This document shows, in pieces, positions 1-8,657 of a stretch of DNA of 64,000 nt. Origin of the DNA: DASVTU01 sp036387415 (lineage in GTDB: Bacteria > Acidobacteriota > Blastocatellia > Pyrinomonadales > Pyrinomonadaceae); assembly GCA_036387415.1 (NCBI GenBank), contig DASVTU010000029.1, forward strand, positions 1 to 64,000, written 5' to 3'. Position 1 is the stretch's first letter. Each line of letters opens with the position of its first letter. A model generated the notes under the pieces. The model had not been told where the DNA came from and did not search any database. It worked only from the letters and a program-made list of their open reading frames with translations. The position numbers were made by a program, and so were the translations under genes.

Positions 1-1
1 C

Positions 2-145
2 AGGACAGTGTTTGTCTTACACGATGTGGAAGGGCATGAGCACGAAGAGATAGCAAGGATGTTGGGATGCAGTGTGGGGACATCGAAATCGCAGTTACAC
101 AAGGCGAGGATGAAATTGCGTGGCCTTCTCAGGCAACAGAAATAA
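2..145 (+). CDS. ECF RNA polymerase sigma factor, C-terminal fragment (region 4)
   Basis: The window opens inside this gene; 47 codons and the TAA stop are visible. The peptide is a sigma region 4 helix-turn-helix: the motif HEEIARMLGCSVGTSKSQLH matches the -35-binding HTH of ECF sigma-70 factors, followed by a basic tail. The full factor would direct core RNA polymerase to a stress or envelope regulon. A small zinc-finger protein follows on the same strand after 149 bp, the usual position of a cognate anti-sigma factor. The ECF subgroup cannot be assigned because regions 2 and 3 lie outside the window. Confidence 0.85.
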   Translation, partial: RTVFVLHDVEGHEHEEIARMLGCSVGTSKSQLHKARMKLRGLLRQQK

Positions 146-294
146 CGGCAGTCGCTTCCAAACGTGAAGGCGCTTGAGAGATTGCCTCGCCAATCGACGC
201 GGGCGCTTTTTGGCAGTGCGTTTCGCTGACATCCAAAAATCGGAACGTCCGAGACGAAACTCTTACTGCTCCGAAAGGAAGGAACGAATGTCCG

Positions 295-561
295 ATGCGG
301 TGTGCCAAGTTTCTTGTTCTGCTCGACGACCTCATTGACGGCACACTCGCCTCCGTTAACCGAGAGTATCTCGTCGCACATTTGGATGACTGCCTTCCAT
401 GCGCGAGCGTCCGGCGGGATTTCGATTTGATTGTGAAACTCGCGCGAGAACTACGCGACCAACTCACCGCCCCACCGCCAAACATCAAAAGCGCCGTCCT
501 CAACATCCTCAACACGCCGACCACCACCAGCGCCTCCAACATCAACACTCGACAGGCTTGA
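295..561 (+). CDS. Small zinc-finger (zf-HC2-like) putative anti-sigma factor
   Basis: This 88-residue protein has the arrangement HLDDCLPC around residues 29-36 (His-x3-Cys-x2-Cys) plus an earlier Cys3, which resembles the zinc-binding anti-sigma domain of the ZAS/zf-HC2 type. It has no membrane segment; the C-terminus is a Thr/Asn-rich tail without clear fold. An AGGAAGGA purine run about 11 nt before the ATG at 295 supports this start. It follows the sigma factor fragment on the same strand, so it probably binds and inhibits it in the cytoplasm. It is short for the family, and the assignment rests on the zinc motif and context. Confidence 0.6.
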   Translation: MRCAKFLVLLDDLIDGTLASVNREYLVAHLDDCLPCASVRRDFDLIVKLARELRDQLTAPPPNIKSAVLNILNTPTTTSASNINTRQA

Positions 562-579
562 CGCTTTCTTCAACGCAAA

Positions 580-2847
580 TCACTCACGCTCAATCGTGAC
601 AGGTACGTCGCGTCCTTCGGTCGCCTCGTTTCCGGCGAAGTCCGCCGCGATGATTCGCAGCACGTAGTCGCCGGGAGGTGTCTCCGAAGTGCGCCAGAAT
701 TCTTGCGTCGCGCGGCCATCAATGACTTTGTTGGTCACGACGTAAAGAAATTTGGTCGCCGCGCTGCCGTAGACGGTGATGCCGCTTGCATCGGCATAGG
801 CGATTTTGACGGCTTCTCGCTCTGGCGGTAGGCGGTCGAAACGAATGGTGATGCGCGGTTCGGCGAAGTTGGGCGCGGGCGTGCCGTCGGGCTTCAACAA
901 TTGATAGCCGAGCGTATAGAGACCGAGACGCCGCCGCGACTGATTCCTGTCCACCTGATCGTATGCATCGACCACGACACTGACATCTCCTCGGACGACG
1001 AGCCGCCCGGCGCGTCGCGCGTCGAAGCGTCTGCCCGACGTGTCGATGAGTTGGATACCATCGCGTTCGATGGTGGGAGCTACGCGGTCTGTGAAGCCGA
1101 CAAACGGAAGCATGAGAGGGTTGGCTTCCGCCGCGCCTGGCCCGAAGTTGAGGTGGACGTGATACATGCGATTGATGGTGCCGAGAGCGTCGCCGACGCG
1201 AAAGCGCGTGCCACGTTTGACGCGTACTCGTTCCGCTTTGCCTTCCGCGTTACGGAGCACGTCGAACGCCGTCGCGCCGAGCGGCTCGTCTTGTTGACTG
1301 CGACCGACGCGCATGTGGATATAAGTCATCAAGCCGACGCGCATGCCTTCGTTTAGTCCGCCAAAGCCCCAATTAGCGAGCGGGCTTGCCACTTTTTCGT
1401 CATAGACGGCGCGCACCGTCGCGCCCTGCGCGCCCGGCACGTCGATGCCACTATGAAGATGATGGCGGCTCTCGCCGTCGAAACTGCCGCGCACTTCGCC
1501 CATCGTCGCCACGACCTCATGCCATTGTTGTTGCGGGTCAACAGGCCACGGAAACTGACTCACACCCAACATCTCCACCGTCAGACGCGGCACTGCGGCA
1601 ACGACGACCCCGTTCTCCGTGCGCGCCCCATCGTTCGCCGTGCGCGCCTCATCAACCTCGCTTGCCACACGCGCGCCGACATCTTTTTTATCGGCCTCAT
1701 TCGCGTCTTGCGCCGGAGCAACGCGGCGCACAAGGTAGTTGGAGCCGTCGGCGATGAACAACGCGCCATGACGGTCAACCGCGATGCCCGCCGGATTGTT
1801 GAAACGCGCCTCGCTCGCGCCGCCATCGGCAAAACCACTTCCTGCGCCCGCCAGGACACGCGCCGTCGCATCCGGCGCAATCTGCACGATGCGACCGCCG
1901 TTCGCTTCCGTGACGTAGAGAAAACCGTCATGTGTCAATGCGATTCCGAGCGGTGTGTCGAGAGTGCGCGTCGCGTCGCCCTCGTTCGCGAAGACGACGG
2001 GCAGCGTGGTGACTTGTCCATCGGGCGTGAGCTTGCGTATTCGTCTATTGCCCGTGTCGGCGATGAACAACTCGCCAGTGGCGGCAGCCGCCAACGCGCA
2101 TGGCGTATCGAACAGAGCATTGATGCCTGCGCCGTCAGCGTAGCCCGGCGATGCGCCGCCCGCGAGCGTCTTGACCTGGCCGTCGGGTGTGATTTGGCGT
2201 ATGCGGTCGTTGTATGTGTCGGCGATATAGACGTTGCGTTGCACGTCAACAGCGATGCCGACGGGAGCGTTGAATTGCGCGGTCGTCGCCGCGCCGTCAG
2301 CGTAGCCTGCCGTGCCGTCGCCTGCGAGCGTCGTGACGTTGCCGTCGGGCGTTATTTTGCGAATACGATTGTTAGCCGTGTCAGCGACGTAGAAATTGCC
2401 GTCGAGGTCGAGCGCGAGGGCTGAAGGAGTGTTGAATGATGCTGCCGCGCCCACGCCGTCGGCGTAGCCTTCGGCCTCGCCCGCAAACGTGCTGACGTAG
2501 CCGTCGGCGTTGATTTTGCGTATGCGATTGCTGTTTCCGGCATCGGCGACGTAAACATTGCCGAAGCGGTCAACGGCGATGCCGAACGGGTCTGCGAAGC
2601 GTGCCTGTGCGGAAGCCGCGCCGTCTTGGAATCCCGGCGCACCGTCGCCCGCGTGCGTCTTCACGACGGCTTGCCAACCCGCGACGGTCGGGCGCGGGCG
2701 TTCGGCATACCATGTCCTGACGAGGAACGCAGACCACGCCACGCCGAGAAGCAGAACGATTGCCGCAACCCATTTTGTCAAAGTGCGACGCAAGGCGTGG
2801 CGACCGCTCTGCGCGCCGCGAGGTTGGAGGCGCTTGTTATTCATCAT
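580..2847 (-). CDS. Membrane-anchored NHL-repeat protein with C-terminal M23 peptidase-like domain
   Basis: The 755-residue product has a basic N-terminus and one membrane segment at about residues 26-45, so the bulk is extracytoplasmic. Residues ~65-385 carry at least five NHL beta-propeller repeats with recurring phrases such as GIAVDRFGNVYVADAGNSNR and RKITPDG. A LytM/M23-like region follows at ~440-600, with HSGID (His-x3-Asp) and HVHLNFG (His-x-His), the zinc ligands of M23 endopeptidases. A beta-rich C-terminal domain ends the protein. It could bind or trim peptidoglycan or a surface polymer. Its start (ATGATG) overlaps the end of the upstream oxidoreductase gene by 11 nt, suggesting translational coupling. 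Whether the M23 site is active is not certain. Confidence 0.8.
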   Translation of the reverse strand: MMNNKRLQPRGAQSGRHALRRTLTKWVAAIVLLLGVAWSAFLVRTWYAERPRPTVAGWQAVVKTHAGDGAPGFQDGAASAQARFADPFGIAVDRFGNVYVADAGNSNRIRKINADGYVSTFAGEAEGYADGVGAAASFNTPSALALDLDGNFYVADTANNRIRKITPDGNVTTLAGDGTAGYADGAATTAQFNAPVGIAVDVQRNVYIADTYNDRIRQITPDGQVKTLAGGASPGYADGAGINALFDTPCALAAAATGELFIADTGNRRIRKLTPDGQVTTLPVVFANEGDATRTLDTPLGIALTHDGFLYVTEANGGRIVQIAPDATARVLAGAGSGFADGGASEARFNNPAGIAVDRHGALFIADGSNYLVRRVAPAQDANEADKKDVGARVASEVDEARTANDGARTENGVVVAAVPRLTVEMLGVSQFPWPVDPQQQWHEVVATMGEVRGSFDGESRHHLHSGIDVPGAQGATVRAVYDEKVASPLANWGFGGLNEGMRVGLMTYIHMRVGRSQQDEPLGATAFDVLRNAEGKAERVRVKRGTRFRVGDALGTINRMYHVHLNFGPGAAEANPLMLPFVGFTDRVAPTIERDGIQLIDTSGRRFDARRAGRLVVRGDVSVVVDAYDQVDRNQSRRRLGLYTLGYQLLKPDGTPAPNFAEPRITIRFDRLPPEREAVKIAYADASGITVYGSAATKFLYVVTNKVIDGRATQEFWRTSETPPGDYVLRIIAADFAGNEATEGRDVPVTIERE

Positions 2848-3505
2848 TGGCGATGCGTGCGATGCGGTCTGATTCGATGATGTGGACGCCGCGCCGACCC
2901 TCTTTCGCCGTGCGAATCATCGCAGCGGCGACCGTGCGCGCCTCGATGGGTCGGTACTTCGACAGACGGCCCACGAACGCGAACGACAAAAGCCTCGACG
3001 CCTTTTCCGCTATCTGTTCGCCCATCCGCACCTCTGCGCGCTCGCCGATGAGCAGCGACGGGCGAAAGATGTGCACGGCTTGAAACGGAAGACGCGAGAC
3101 GGCGGCCTCCGTTTCGCCTTTCACGCGGCTGTAAAAGACGGACGAGCGCGGGTCTGCGCCGAGCGACGAGACGATGAGGAATTGTTCTGCGCCATTCTCC
3201 GAAGCGATGCGTGCAACCTCAAACGCGTAAGTGAAATCCACCTTGTAGAAGGCTTCTTTCGTGCCCGCTTGCTTGATGGTCGTGCCGAGGCAACAGAAAA
3301 CGTCCTGCGCCTTCGCTAGATGTTTCGACGCACCGAGATTGTCAAACTCCACGACGTGCTGTTTGAGTTTCGCGTGCTCTCGCGTCAATCGTCTTCTGCC
3401 GAGCGAAACCACTTCTGTATAAGCGTCGTCCGTGAGCAGCAGTTCGAGACAATGCCCGCCGACGAGGCCGCTTGCGCCGACTACTAATGCCGAACGATTC
3501 ATCAT
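2837..3505 (-). CDS. NAD(P)-binding oxidoreductase, TIP30/YbjT-like atypical SDR
   Basis: Starting at the ATGATG at 3505/3502 gives about 222 residues. The N-terminus SALVVGASGLVGGHCLELLL is a Rossmann fold with the GASGLVG dinucleotide-binding loop. FCCLGTTIKQAGTKEAFYKV and VSSLGAD correspond to conserved segments of the TIP30/HTATIP2-like atypical short-chain dehydrogenases, and YSRVKGE contains the YxxxK pair. A longer in-frame ORF extends upstream, but that part overlaps the preceding gene and is unlikely to be translated. The start overlaps the upstream TGA in an ATGA arrangement, so translation is probably coupled. The substrate is unknown. Confidence 0.85.
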   Translation of the reverse strand: MMNRSALVVGASGLVGGHCLELLLTDDAYTEVVSLGRRRLTREHAKLKQHVVEFDNLGASKHLAKAQDVFCCLGTTIKQAGTKEAFYKVDFTYAFEVARIASENGAEQFLIVSSLGADPRSSVFYSRVKGETEAAVSRLPFQAVHIFRPSLLIGERAEVRMGEQIAEKASRLLSFAFVGRLSKYRPIEARTVAAAMIRTAKEGRRGVHIIESDRIARIANDE

Positions 3506-4395
3506 CTTGCGGTCGCGTCGGAACTGCGTTCGAGTTCTTCCAAAACAGACGGTGCTTGCGGCGACCATCCGAGCAGACTCATCGCCTTGTTGCCCGACAT
3601 CTGTTGGTCGAGCACCAGTGCGTCGGCGTATGCGCCGAGCGTCTTGCGCGCTTCGTCCAAAGGCCACGTCTCCACTCTGCCATCCAAGCCCGCCGCACGA
3701 CTCGCTGCCTCCGCCACCTCGCGCACACGAATCGCCGCACCATTCGCGGCGAGCAGCAACGTCCCCGCCTCAGCGTGTTCGAGCGCGCGGACGTACAAGT
3801 CCGCCAAGTCATCGACGTGAACAAAACTCCAACGGTTGTCGCCCGTCCCCACGATTCGCACACGTCCCTTCTCCCGACCTGCCTCGACAAACTCACCGAC
3901 GCTCCCACCGCCGCGCCCGTAAACCATCGCCGGACGAATGACGATGGAACGCACGCCGCGCGCGGCTGACGCGAGCACAAGTTGTTCGACGGGCGGACGC
4001 CACGCCACAAGCGGCGTCGGGTTGAGCACGCTTTCCTCGTCGGCGACGTGCTCGCCCGTGTTGCCGTAAACCCACACGCCGCTCGTATAAATGAATGGCC
4101 TGCCCGTTCCCTCCAACGCCGCGATAATCTCTCTGACCGCTGCCAAATCGGTCTGCGCCATATCTGTCCCGCCCGTCGAAGCGGCGTGGATAACTCCTTC
4201 AACTTCGCGCGCCGCACGACCGATACTGGCTTCGTCGTAGAGGTCACCGCGCCGGGTTTCGATGCCGCGCGCCGCCAGACGCTGCGCCGCTTCGTCCGAA
4301 CGCGCCATGCCAAAAACTTCATGCCCCGCATCACGCAAAGCTTCGGCCACCGCGCCGCCGATGTAACCGCTTGCGCCCGTCAACAAAACTTTCAT
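3502..4395 (-). CDS. NAD-dependent epimerase/dehydratase family protein (extended SDR)
   Basis: The 297-residue protein begins MKVLLTGASGYIGGAVAEAL, a typical extended-SDR Rossmann motif (TGASGYIG). VIHAASTGG, YTSGVWVYG and the later VRPAMVYGRGGG fit the sugar-nucleotide epimerase/dehydratase superfamily. The canonical YxxxK is not obvious near the TSGVWVYG segment, so activity and substrate are uncertain. The start at 4395 is preferred because AAAGGAG lies about 9 nt upstream; the open frame extends to 4569 without a ribosome-binding site. It overlaps the next gene by ATGA. It is part of the minus-strand run from the MOSC gene to the NHL/M23 gene. Confidence 0.85.
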   Translation of the reverse strand: MKVLLTGASGYIGGAVAEALRDAGHEVFGMARSDEAAQRLAARGIETRRGDLYDEASIGRAAREVEGVIHAASTGGTDMAQTDLAAVREIIAALEGTGRPFIYTSGVWVYGNTGEHVADEESVLNPTPLVAWRPPVEQLVLASAARGVRSIVIRPAMVYGRGGGSVGEFVEAGREKGRVRIVGTGDNRWSFVHVDDLADLYVRALEHAEAGTLLLAANGAAIRVREVAEAASRAAGLDGRVETWPLDEARKTLGAYADALVLDQQMSGNKAMSLLGWSPQAPSVLEELERSSDATAR

Positions 4396-4471
4396 CCGTC
4401 GCATCTCCTTTTGGGTTTGTTCTTCCGTCTCCGGCGAGGCGTGCGGAGTGGAATTTGAATAACGACTGGCA

Positions 4472-5011
4472 TCAATCTCGCTTAATCTGCCTTTCGATTT
4501 CTTCCAGATAGACCACGGGAGCCGAAGATTCGGTCGCCAGCACGTCAGAGAGATTCGCGCGCCACGCAATCACTTCGACGCGCAACCCCATGCCCTTGAC
4601 GTATTTGACTGTCTCCAAATAATCGCGGTCGCCAGCGACGAGGATGGCCGTCTCGAAAGCCTGATTGATGCCGAGCATCAACATCTTCGTCGCCAACCCG
4701 ACATCGACGCCCTTCTCCGCGGGCAGCACCTCCGAATGATTGCAAGCGCCGCAGCAGACGGTTCTCTTGCCTAGAGGATAGAGCACCACTTCCCAACGCA
4801 GTTGCTCCTTCAAGAACTGATAAAAACTCGTCTCCTCCGCTCGCGGCGGGTTATTGGTCGAAGCGAAGAAGTATGTCTGCCAGATTTCGCCTTCGCGTTC
4901 TAAATGTTCGGCGAAGCGTCGCCAATCGATGCGCCAGCCCGCATCCTGTTGTCCGTGAAAGATATTTGCGTTGTCGATAAAGCAGATGGTTTTCCCGCGT
5001 GTCGCTGTCAT
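4472..5011 (-). CDS. NYN domain protein (LabA/DUF88-type PIN-like nuclease)
   Basis: This 179-residue protein starts with TICFIDNANIFHGQ, the N-terminal FIDNAN motif of NYN domains. Further acidic positions follow in EKGVDVGLATKML and VAGDRDYLETVKYVKGMG, which together form the metal-binding acidic pocket of the PIN-like fold. A short Cys-rich insert (CCGACNH) around residue 85 may bind zinc. NYN proteins of this group are small RNA nucleases or regulators; the target is unknown. The gene sits 30 bp downstream of the 3-methyladenine glycosylase gene and upstream of an SDR gene, with no context that fixes its role. Confidence 0.85.
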   Translation of the reverse strand: MTATRGKTICFIDNANIFHGQQDAGWRIDWRRFAEHLEREGEIWQTYFFASTNNPPRAEETSFYQFLKEQLRWEVVLYPLGKRTVCCGACNHSEVLPAEKGVDVGLATKMLMLGINQAFETAILVAGDRDYLETVKYVKGMGLRVEVIAWRANLSDVLATESSAPVVYLEEIERQIKRD

Positions 5012-5041
5012 TCGTTGTCGTCCCTCCGGCTCGTCTCGATT

Positions 5042-5680
5042 TTATGAACTTGCCTTACTCGTTTTCCGACCCACACGACTCACGTGCGGATTACCTCTGA
5101 CCCAGAACCGCCACGGCTTATCGACAAACTCCCCGGCGTAATCAATGCCGACGCGTCTGCCCGCCTCAATCTCGTCGTCCGAAAAATTCCTGCCGCAGTC
5201 TTCCATCCAGACGCGCGTGCCCATCAAATCCTCGCCGTTGTAGGAACGGTCGATGCCGAGCGCGATGCAGAGTTTGCCGGGGCCGCTCGCCACGTTTCTC
5301 GCATCCGTCGCCCCGCGCCTCGCTATCATCAACTCAAGTCCTTCGTCCGGTTCGACCGCGCGAACCAACACGGCATGCGGAACCTCCTGCACGTTCGTCA
5401 CGACGTTGAACTGAAAATACATGCCGTAGATAAAATAGACGTAGGCGGTGCCGCCGCGCGCAAACATCGTCTCGGTGCGCGCCGTGCGTCGATGATTGTA
5501 TGCGTGCGAAGCCTTGTCTTCCGGCGCAAGATAGGCCTCCGTCTCAACGACGATGCCTGAGACGCGCACGCCTTCCGTCGTCGGAACCACCAGACGCTTG
5601 CCGAGCAGTTCGCGCGCCACCAGCAACGTCTCGCTTCGCGTGTAGAACGCGCGCGGCAGTTTCTTCCCTCGTCTCGTCAC
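5042..5680 (-). CDS. DNA-3-methyladenine glycosylase (AAG/MPG family)
   Basis: The 212-residue sequence matches the alkyladenine glycosylase family along its length. LARELLGKRLV opens the fold; VVETEAYLAPEDKASHAYNH contains the catalytic Glu and the conserved His/Asn region; MFARGGTAYVYFIYGMYFQFN and GPGKLCIALGID are hallmark segments. The enzyme flips out and removes 3-methyladenine, hypoxanthine and ethenoadenine to start base-excision repair. Its length is normal for bacterial members. It is 57 bp after the YceH gene on the same strand. Two further, unrelated glycosylases lie at 15.7-17.4 kb. Confidence 0.95.
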   Translation of the reverse strand: MTRRGKKLPRAFYTRSETLLVARELLGKRLVVPTTEGVRVSGIVVETEAYLAPEDKASHAYNHRRTARTETMFARGGTAYVYFIYGMYFQFNVVTNVQEVPHAVLVRAVEPDEGLELMIARRGATDARNVASGPGKLCIALGIDRSYNGEDLMGTRVWMEDCGRNFSDDEIEAGRRVGIDYAGEFVDKPWRFWVRGNPHVSRVGRKTSKASS

Positions 5681-5737
5681 GTCTTCTGGCCTCGCCCGCG
5701 CATCGCTCGCCCGCGCGCACTCTCGTCGCTTCCAGTC

Positions 5738-6412
5738 TTACTCAAACTGTTTTTTGAACTCGTCAAACTGTTTACGCAACTCCGCCACGTCGCCTCGCAG
5801 CCCCGCCACTTCATCTTCAAGCCTTGCGATTTTTTCATTCTCCGAGCGCACCAACACCGTCGCGGCTTCCGCACGCGGCGCGATTTCCAACTCCTCGACC
5901 GTCACTTCTCCTGCGAGCAGATGCGCGAAACGCGACTCCTTGTGTCCTGTCACCCTCGGCAACTTGACGACCAGCGGACGCTCGCGATTCATCAACGCCT
6001 CAAGCGTCGCTTCAACCTCCGGCAGACCCTTGAACGAAAAGAGGCGTTCGCCGCGCCCGCGTATCTCCCCGACGGTCTGCGCCCCGCGCAGCATCAGCAC
6101 GCACATCACCGCTAACTCTTGCTGCGTCGTAAAGCCGAATGCCTCCATCATCAAGTGTTTGTATTTCGGCACGCGGCTGCCCGAAGCGTAAACTACGAGC
6201 GCGAGTTTCTTCTCACGCAAACTATCCAACGCGCGCACCACCGTCGGCTCGTCGTAGGAGACAACGGGGTCGCGGTTGGAAATCTGGTTGCAGGCATGCG
6301 TCAACGCGTTGAGCGTGAGCGGATAGTATTCGGGCGTCGTGACCTGCTTCTCCACCAGCGAGCCGAGCACGCGCACTTCCCTATCATTCAACAAAGCATC
6401 CACCACAAGCAC
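5738..6412 (-). CDS. YceH family protein (UPF0502/DUF480)
   Basis: The 224-residue protein carries the YceH signature near the N-terminus: REVRVLGSLVEKQVTTPEYY followed by PLTLNALTHACNQ and SNRDPVV, then a second winged-helix-like half (MCVLMLRGAQTVGEIRGR). The family has two winged-helix domains, so nucleic-acid binding is plausible, but its cellular role is undefined. Residues ~175-224 are a charged heptad-type coiled coil (IARLEDEVAGLRGDVAELRK). The start is 3 bp after the MOSC gene's stop, so the two are cotranscribed. Confidence 0.9.
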   Translation of the reverse strand: MLVVDALLNDREVRVLGSLVEKQVTTPEYYPLTLNALTHACNQISNRDPVVSYDEPTVVRALDSLREKKLALVVYASGSRVPKYKHLMMEAFGFTTQQELAVMCVLMLRGAQTVGEIRGRGERLFSFKGLPEVEATLEALMNRERPLVVKLPRVTGHKESRFAHLLAGEVTVEELEIAPRAEAATVLVRSENEKIARLEDEVAGLRGDVAELRKQFDEFKKQFE

Positions 6413-6415
6413 TTC

Positions 6416-6997
6416 CTATTCGCCAAAGAGACTCCGCAGACGACTCTTCAAACTCTTCGCCCCTGACGCCGACGTATCACCTTGCATCTGATGGACAGTC
6501 GCCAACTCATCAAAACTCCCTTGCGCTTCCGCTCCATCGAGCACGCGAACGGCTTGCCCGACGGCGAGGCGTCCCGTCTTGAGCACTCGCGCGTAGAGAC
6601 GCGACTCGCCGGGATGCGTTTTTTGAGAGATGCGTCGGAAGTCGCCGTCGGCGAACGACCCGCGAATCGTCTTGCATGGGTTCGTGTAGCTACTGATTTC
6701 AATCAGCACCTCGTCGCCCAACGCGAGGCGCTTGCCCGGTTCGAGCGTCGCCCAATCAAGACCCGCGACCGTCACATTCTCACCCGCCGAGCCGGGCGCA
6801 ATCGGATGCCCCTCGGCCTGCAACGACTGAATGATTTCGAGCGCGTAGAGACAGAGAGCGCGTTCCGGCCCGCCATGAATCTTTCGCTTCGCTTGCTTGT
6901 CGCAGGCCAATCCCGTCGGCGTCAACAACGCTTCTTCGACTGCGAGTTTCGGCACTCCGCCGCGCGAGCAGTTGAGTTGAAAGATGTATCCGTTCAT
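6416..6997 (-). CDS. MOSC domain-containing protein
   Basis: The 193-residue protein is a stand-alone MOSC domain, the C-terminal domain of molybdenum cofactor sulfurases. Visible segments are NCSRGGVPKLAVEEA, KIHGGPERALCLYALE, PGSAGENVTVAGLDW and SSYTNPCKTI, the last holding the conserved Cys proposed to carry persulfide sulfur. Length and order fit the YiiM/MOSC family, which handles the pyranopterin cofactor or detoxifies N-hydroxylated bases. It is followed after 3 bp by yceH. The nearby MobB-like gene at 7.4-8.1 kb is also a molybdenum-cofactor-type protein, a suggestive association. Confidence 0.9.
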   Translation of the reverse strand: MNGYIFQLNCSRGGVPKLAVEEALLTPTGLACDKQAKRKIHGGPERALCLYALEIIQSLQAEGHPIAPGSAGENVTVAGLDWATLEPGKRLALGDEVLIEISSYTNPCKTIRGSFADGDFRRISQKTHPGESRLYARVLKTGRLAVGQAVRVLDGAEAQGSFDELATVHQMQGDTSASGAKSLKSRLRSLFGE

Positions 6998-7018
6998 CGC
7001 ACCTCACAACCAAAATCA

Positions 7019-7136
7019 GCCACCGAAGACACGGAGAAAGGGAGAAGTGAAAAGGAATCGCTTACCGTTCTATCCCTTTCGCTCTTTCCGTTTCATTTTA
7101 TCTTTATCATCTCCGTTTCTCCGTGTCTTCGGTGGC
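7019..7136. repeat. Family A dispersed inverted repeat (perfect 19-bp arms)
   Basis: GCCACCGAAGACACGGAGA at 7019-7037 is exactly complementary to 7118-7136. Between the arms a purine-rich stretch (aaagggagaagtgaaaagg) faces a pyrimidine-rich one. The same plan recurs at 12.8, 19.4, 29.6, 30.7 and 53.5 kb. It lies upstream of the MOSC gene and downstream of the small basic protein gene, and would form a long RNA hairpin. Confidence 0.9.
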
Positions 7137-7156
7137 AATTTTTGAAACGTGTTCCT

Positions 7157-7345
7157 TTATTGCTGATTCGTTTTTCGATTGCTGTCCGCCGCGCCCGCCT
7201 CCGAGCCTGTCAGATTGGAAGCATCTTTGGCTTGCTGCGGTGCGCCGCCGGGCGTCAACTTGCGTTCGTTCTCACTATCATGCATCGCCTTGTTCTTCTT
7301 GTCCTTGTTGCGTCCATCCTTCTTCTTGCGTTCCTTGTCAGACAT
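7157..7345 (-). CDS. Small lysine-rich, probably disordered protein
   Basis: From ATG at 7345 the product is 62 residues. The first half is extremely basic (SDKERKKKDGRNKDKKNKA) and the rest is polar and rich in Ala, Gly, Asn and Gln, so it is predicted to be disordered. A GGGGAGG ribosome-binding site 6-7 nt upstream makes real translation likely and decides this start over the longer open frame to 7420. No family is recognised. It could bind nucleic acid through its basic head, but nothing else in the sequence tests that. Confidence 0.55.
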   Translation of the reverse strand: MSDKERKKKDGRNKDKKNKAMHDSENERKLTPGGAPQQAKDASNLTGSEAGAADSNRKTNQQ

Positions 7346-7430
7346 CTTTTTCCTCCCCTGTTTTCGTCTACCGGAATTACCAACCAGAATTTCAACTCGA
7401 CAAACTAACAAACCACGCATCCCGCATCAC

Positions 7431-8117
7431 TCAACCACTCACGCCCGTGCCCTCAAGCGACGACCGTCGCGCCCCGACAGCCTCACGCACGCGTGCGACG
7501 AGCGACGCCAAATCTCTACGCGTGTAGACAGGTACGTCGCCAATCAAACCATCCTGCCCCGACTCGCGCAACCATGCCTCGAAACGCGCGCGTGCCGACG
7601 CTCCGCTTTCATCACCATCCCCTTCATCAAACAGATAAATGGCCGACGCGCGCTCCAACGCACGTCGCGCCGTCGGCTTAATCTTTTCACCGTCCGTCCG
7701 CGCCGCGATGATGACGAAATCCGCGTCCGTGTATTTCAAAAAACTATTGCTCTCGACAAAGACACCCGCCGCGCGCACGCGTCCGAGCGCATCCTTGATG
7801 CCGCGCTCCACCTGCTTGTCGGTCGCAATCACCCAGTGAACATTCGACGCGCCCGCATCCCAATATCGTCCGGTATCCTTGCCCCGCGCATACGTCTCCG
7901 CGCGTCCCGTCCTGAGCGAAGGTTCATCGCTCAAGAGATGGCTGACGCAACAGGCGTGCGGGTCTTTGCCGCAGGAACGATAATGTCCGCGCGTCAGTTT
8001 GATGGCTTCCCAACCGCCGAATGCGCGCAGCAGTTCGCACATCAGGGTAGTCTTCCCCGAATTCGACGAGAAGCCCCCGACGCCGACGATGATGCGCTGC
8101 ATCTCTTTTTCGTTCAT
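7431..8117 (-). CDS. MobB-like P-loop NTPase
   Basis: About 228 residues from the ATG at 8117. A nucleotide-binding loop GGFSSNSGKTTLMCELL lies at residues ~13-29, followed by KLTRGHY, then GKDTGRYWDAGA and VFVESNSFL. These three blocks align in order with the Walker A, Lys/His, GKDSxxxxxAGA and Glu segments of MobB, which assists molybdopterin guanine dinucleotide synthesis. A Cys cluster (CGKDPHACC) between them is unusual for MobB. The nearby MOSC gene strengthens a molybdenum-cofactor link, but no mobA/moe genes are in the window. The open frame runs to 8267 without a visible ribosome-binding site, so the start is provisional. Confidence 0.65.
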   Translation of the reverse strand: MNEKEMQRIIVGVGGFSSNSGKTTLMCELLRAFGGWEAIKLTRGHYRSCGKDPHACCVSHLLSDEPSLRTGRAETYARGKDTGRYWDAGASNVHWVIATDKQVERGIKDALGRVRAAGVFVESNSFLKYTDADFVIIAARTDGEKIKPTARRALERASAIYLFDEGDGDESGASARARFEAWLRESGQDGLIGDVPVYTRRDLASLVARVREAVGARRSSLEGTGVSG

Positions 8118-8315
8118 AACCAAGAATGAACCAATGCTACTACCCCGCGCGAAAGAAATAAAGCAACGCTCCGCACACAAACGCACCAACCCGGCGACCA
8201 CATCCGAAAACCCCGACGCGCATGGACTCCGCGACGCCGACTGTTGCACTATATATTCAACGCGCAATCACAATCTCGACCGACGGTACACGACGACACA
8301 CACGACCGGAGAAGC

Positions 8316-8657
8316 ATGTCACAGACGCAACTCATCGACGACATCAGCGCAGTTTTGCGACGCCACGGCGACGCCGCAATGCGAGGCGACGAGCCGTTGG
8401 AAGCGGTCGCCCGAACATGGATTGATGCGGGTTTTGACGATGCCGAGGAGGTTGAAGCATGGCTCCTCGCACGTTGTTTCACCGCCGACGGCGCGTTGAT
8501 GCTGGAACGCGCCGGAATCACCGCCGAGCAGGCCAGCATCCTCACCAACGCCGGAACCACCAACGACGAAGACACCATCGGCCACAAACTCACCCACGGC
8601 AACCTCAGCCCCGACGAAGCCCGCCGCATCATCACCAGCCGCTTTTGGAACACCTGA
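8316..8657 (+). CDS. Small hypothetical protein
   Basis: The ATG at 8316 has GGAGAAG just upstream and gives 113 residues. The sequence is acidic and mostly helical, with no Cys cluster, signal or membrane segment. Its middle (GDEPLEAVARTWIDAGFDDAEEVEAW) and end (GNLSPDEARRIITSRFWN) look like two short helical units. No family is recognised. It is convergent with the ybbP-like permease, and its TGA stop touches the first bases of a heptamer repeat element that fills the whole intergenic space. Confidence 0.6.
   Translation: MSQTQLIDDISAVLRRHGDAAMRGDEPLEAVARTWIDAGFDDAEEVEAWLLARCFTADGALMLERAGITAEQASILTNAGTTNDEDTIGHKLTHGNLSPDEARRIITSRFWNT

Noticed and set aside
901..1356. Open frames antisense to the NHL/M23 gene (also 1453-2424)
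   Set aside because: They are high-GC shadow frames with Arg/Ala/His-rich composition, no ribosome-binding sites and no family motifs.
3505..3667. N-terminal extension of the TIP30-like oxidoreductase
   Set aside because: The extra 54 codons overlap the upstream gene and are Arg-rich without similarity to the family; the ATGATG at 3505 fits the Rossmann start.
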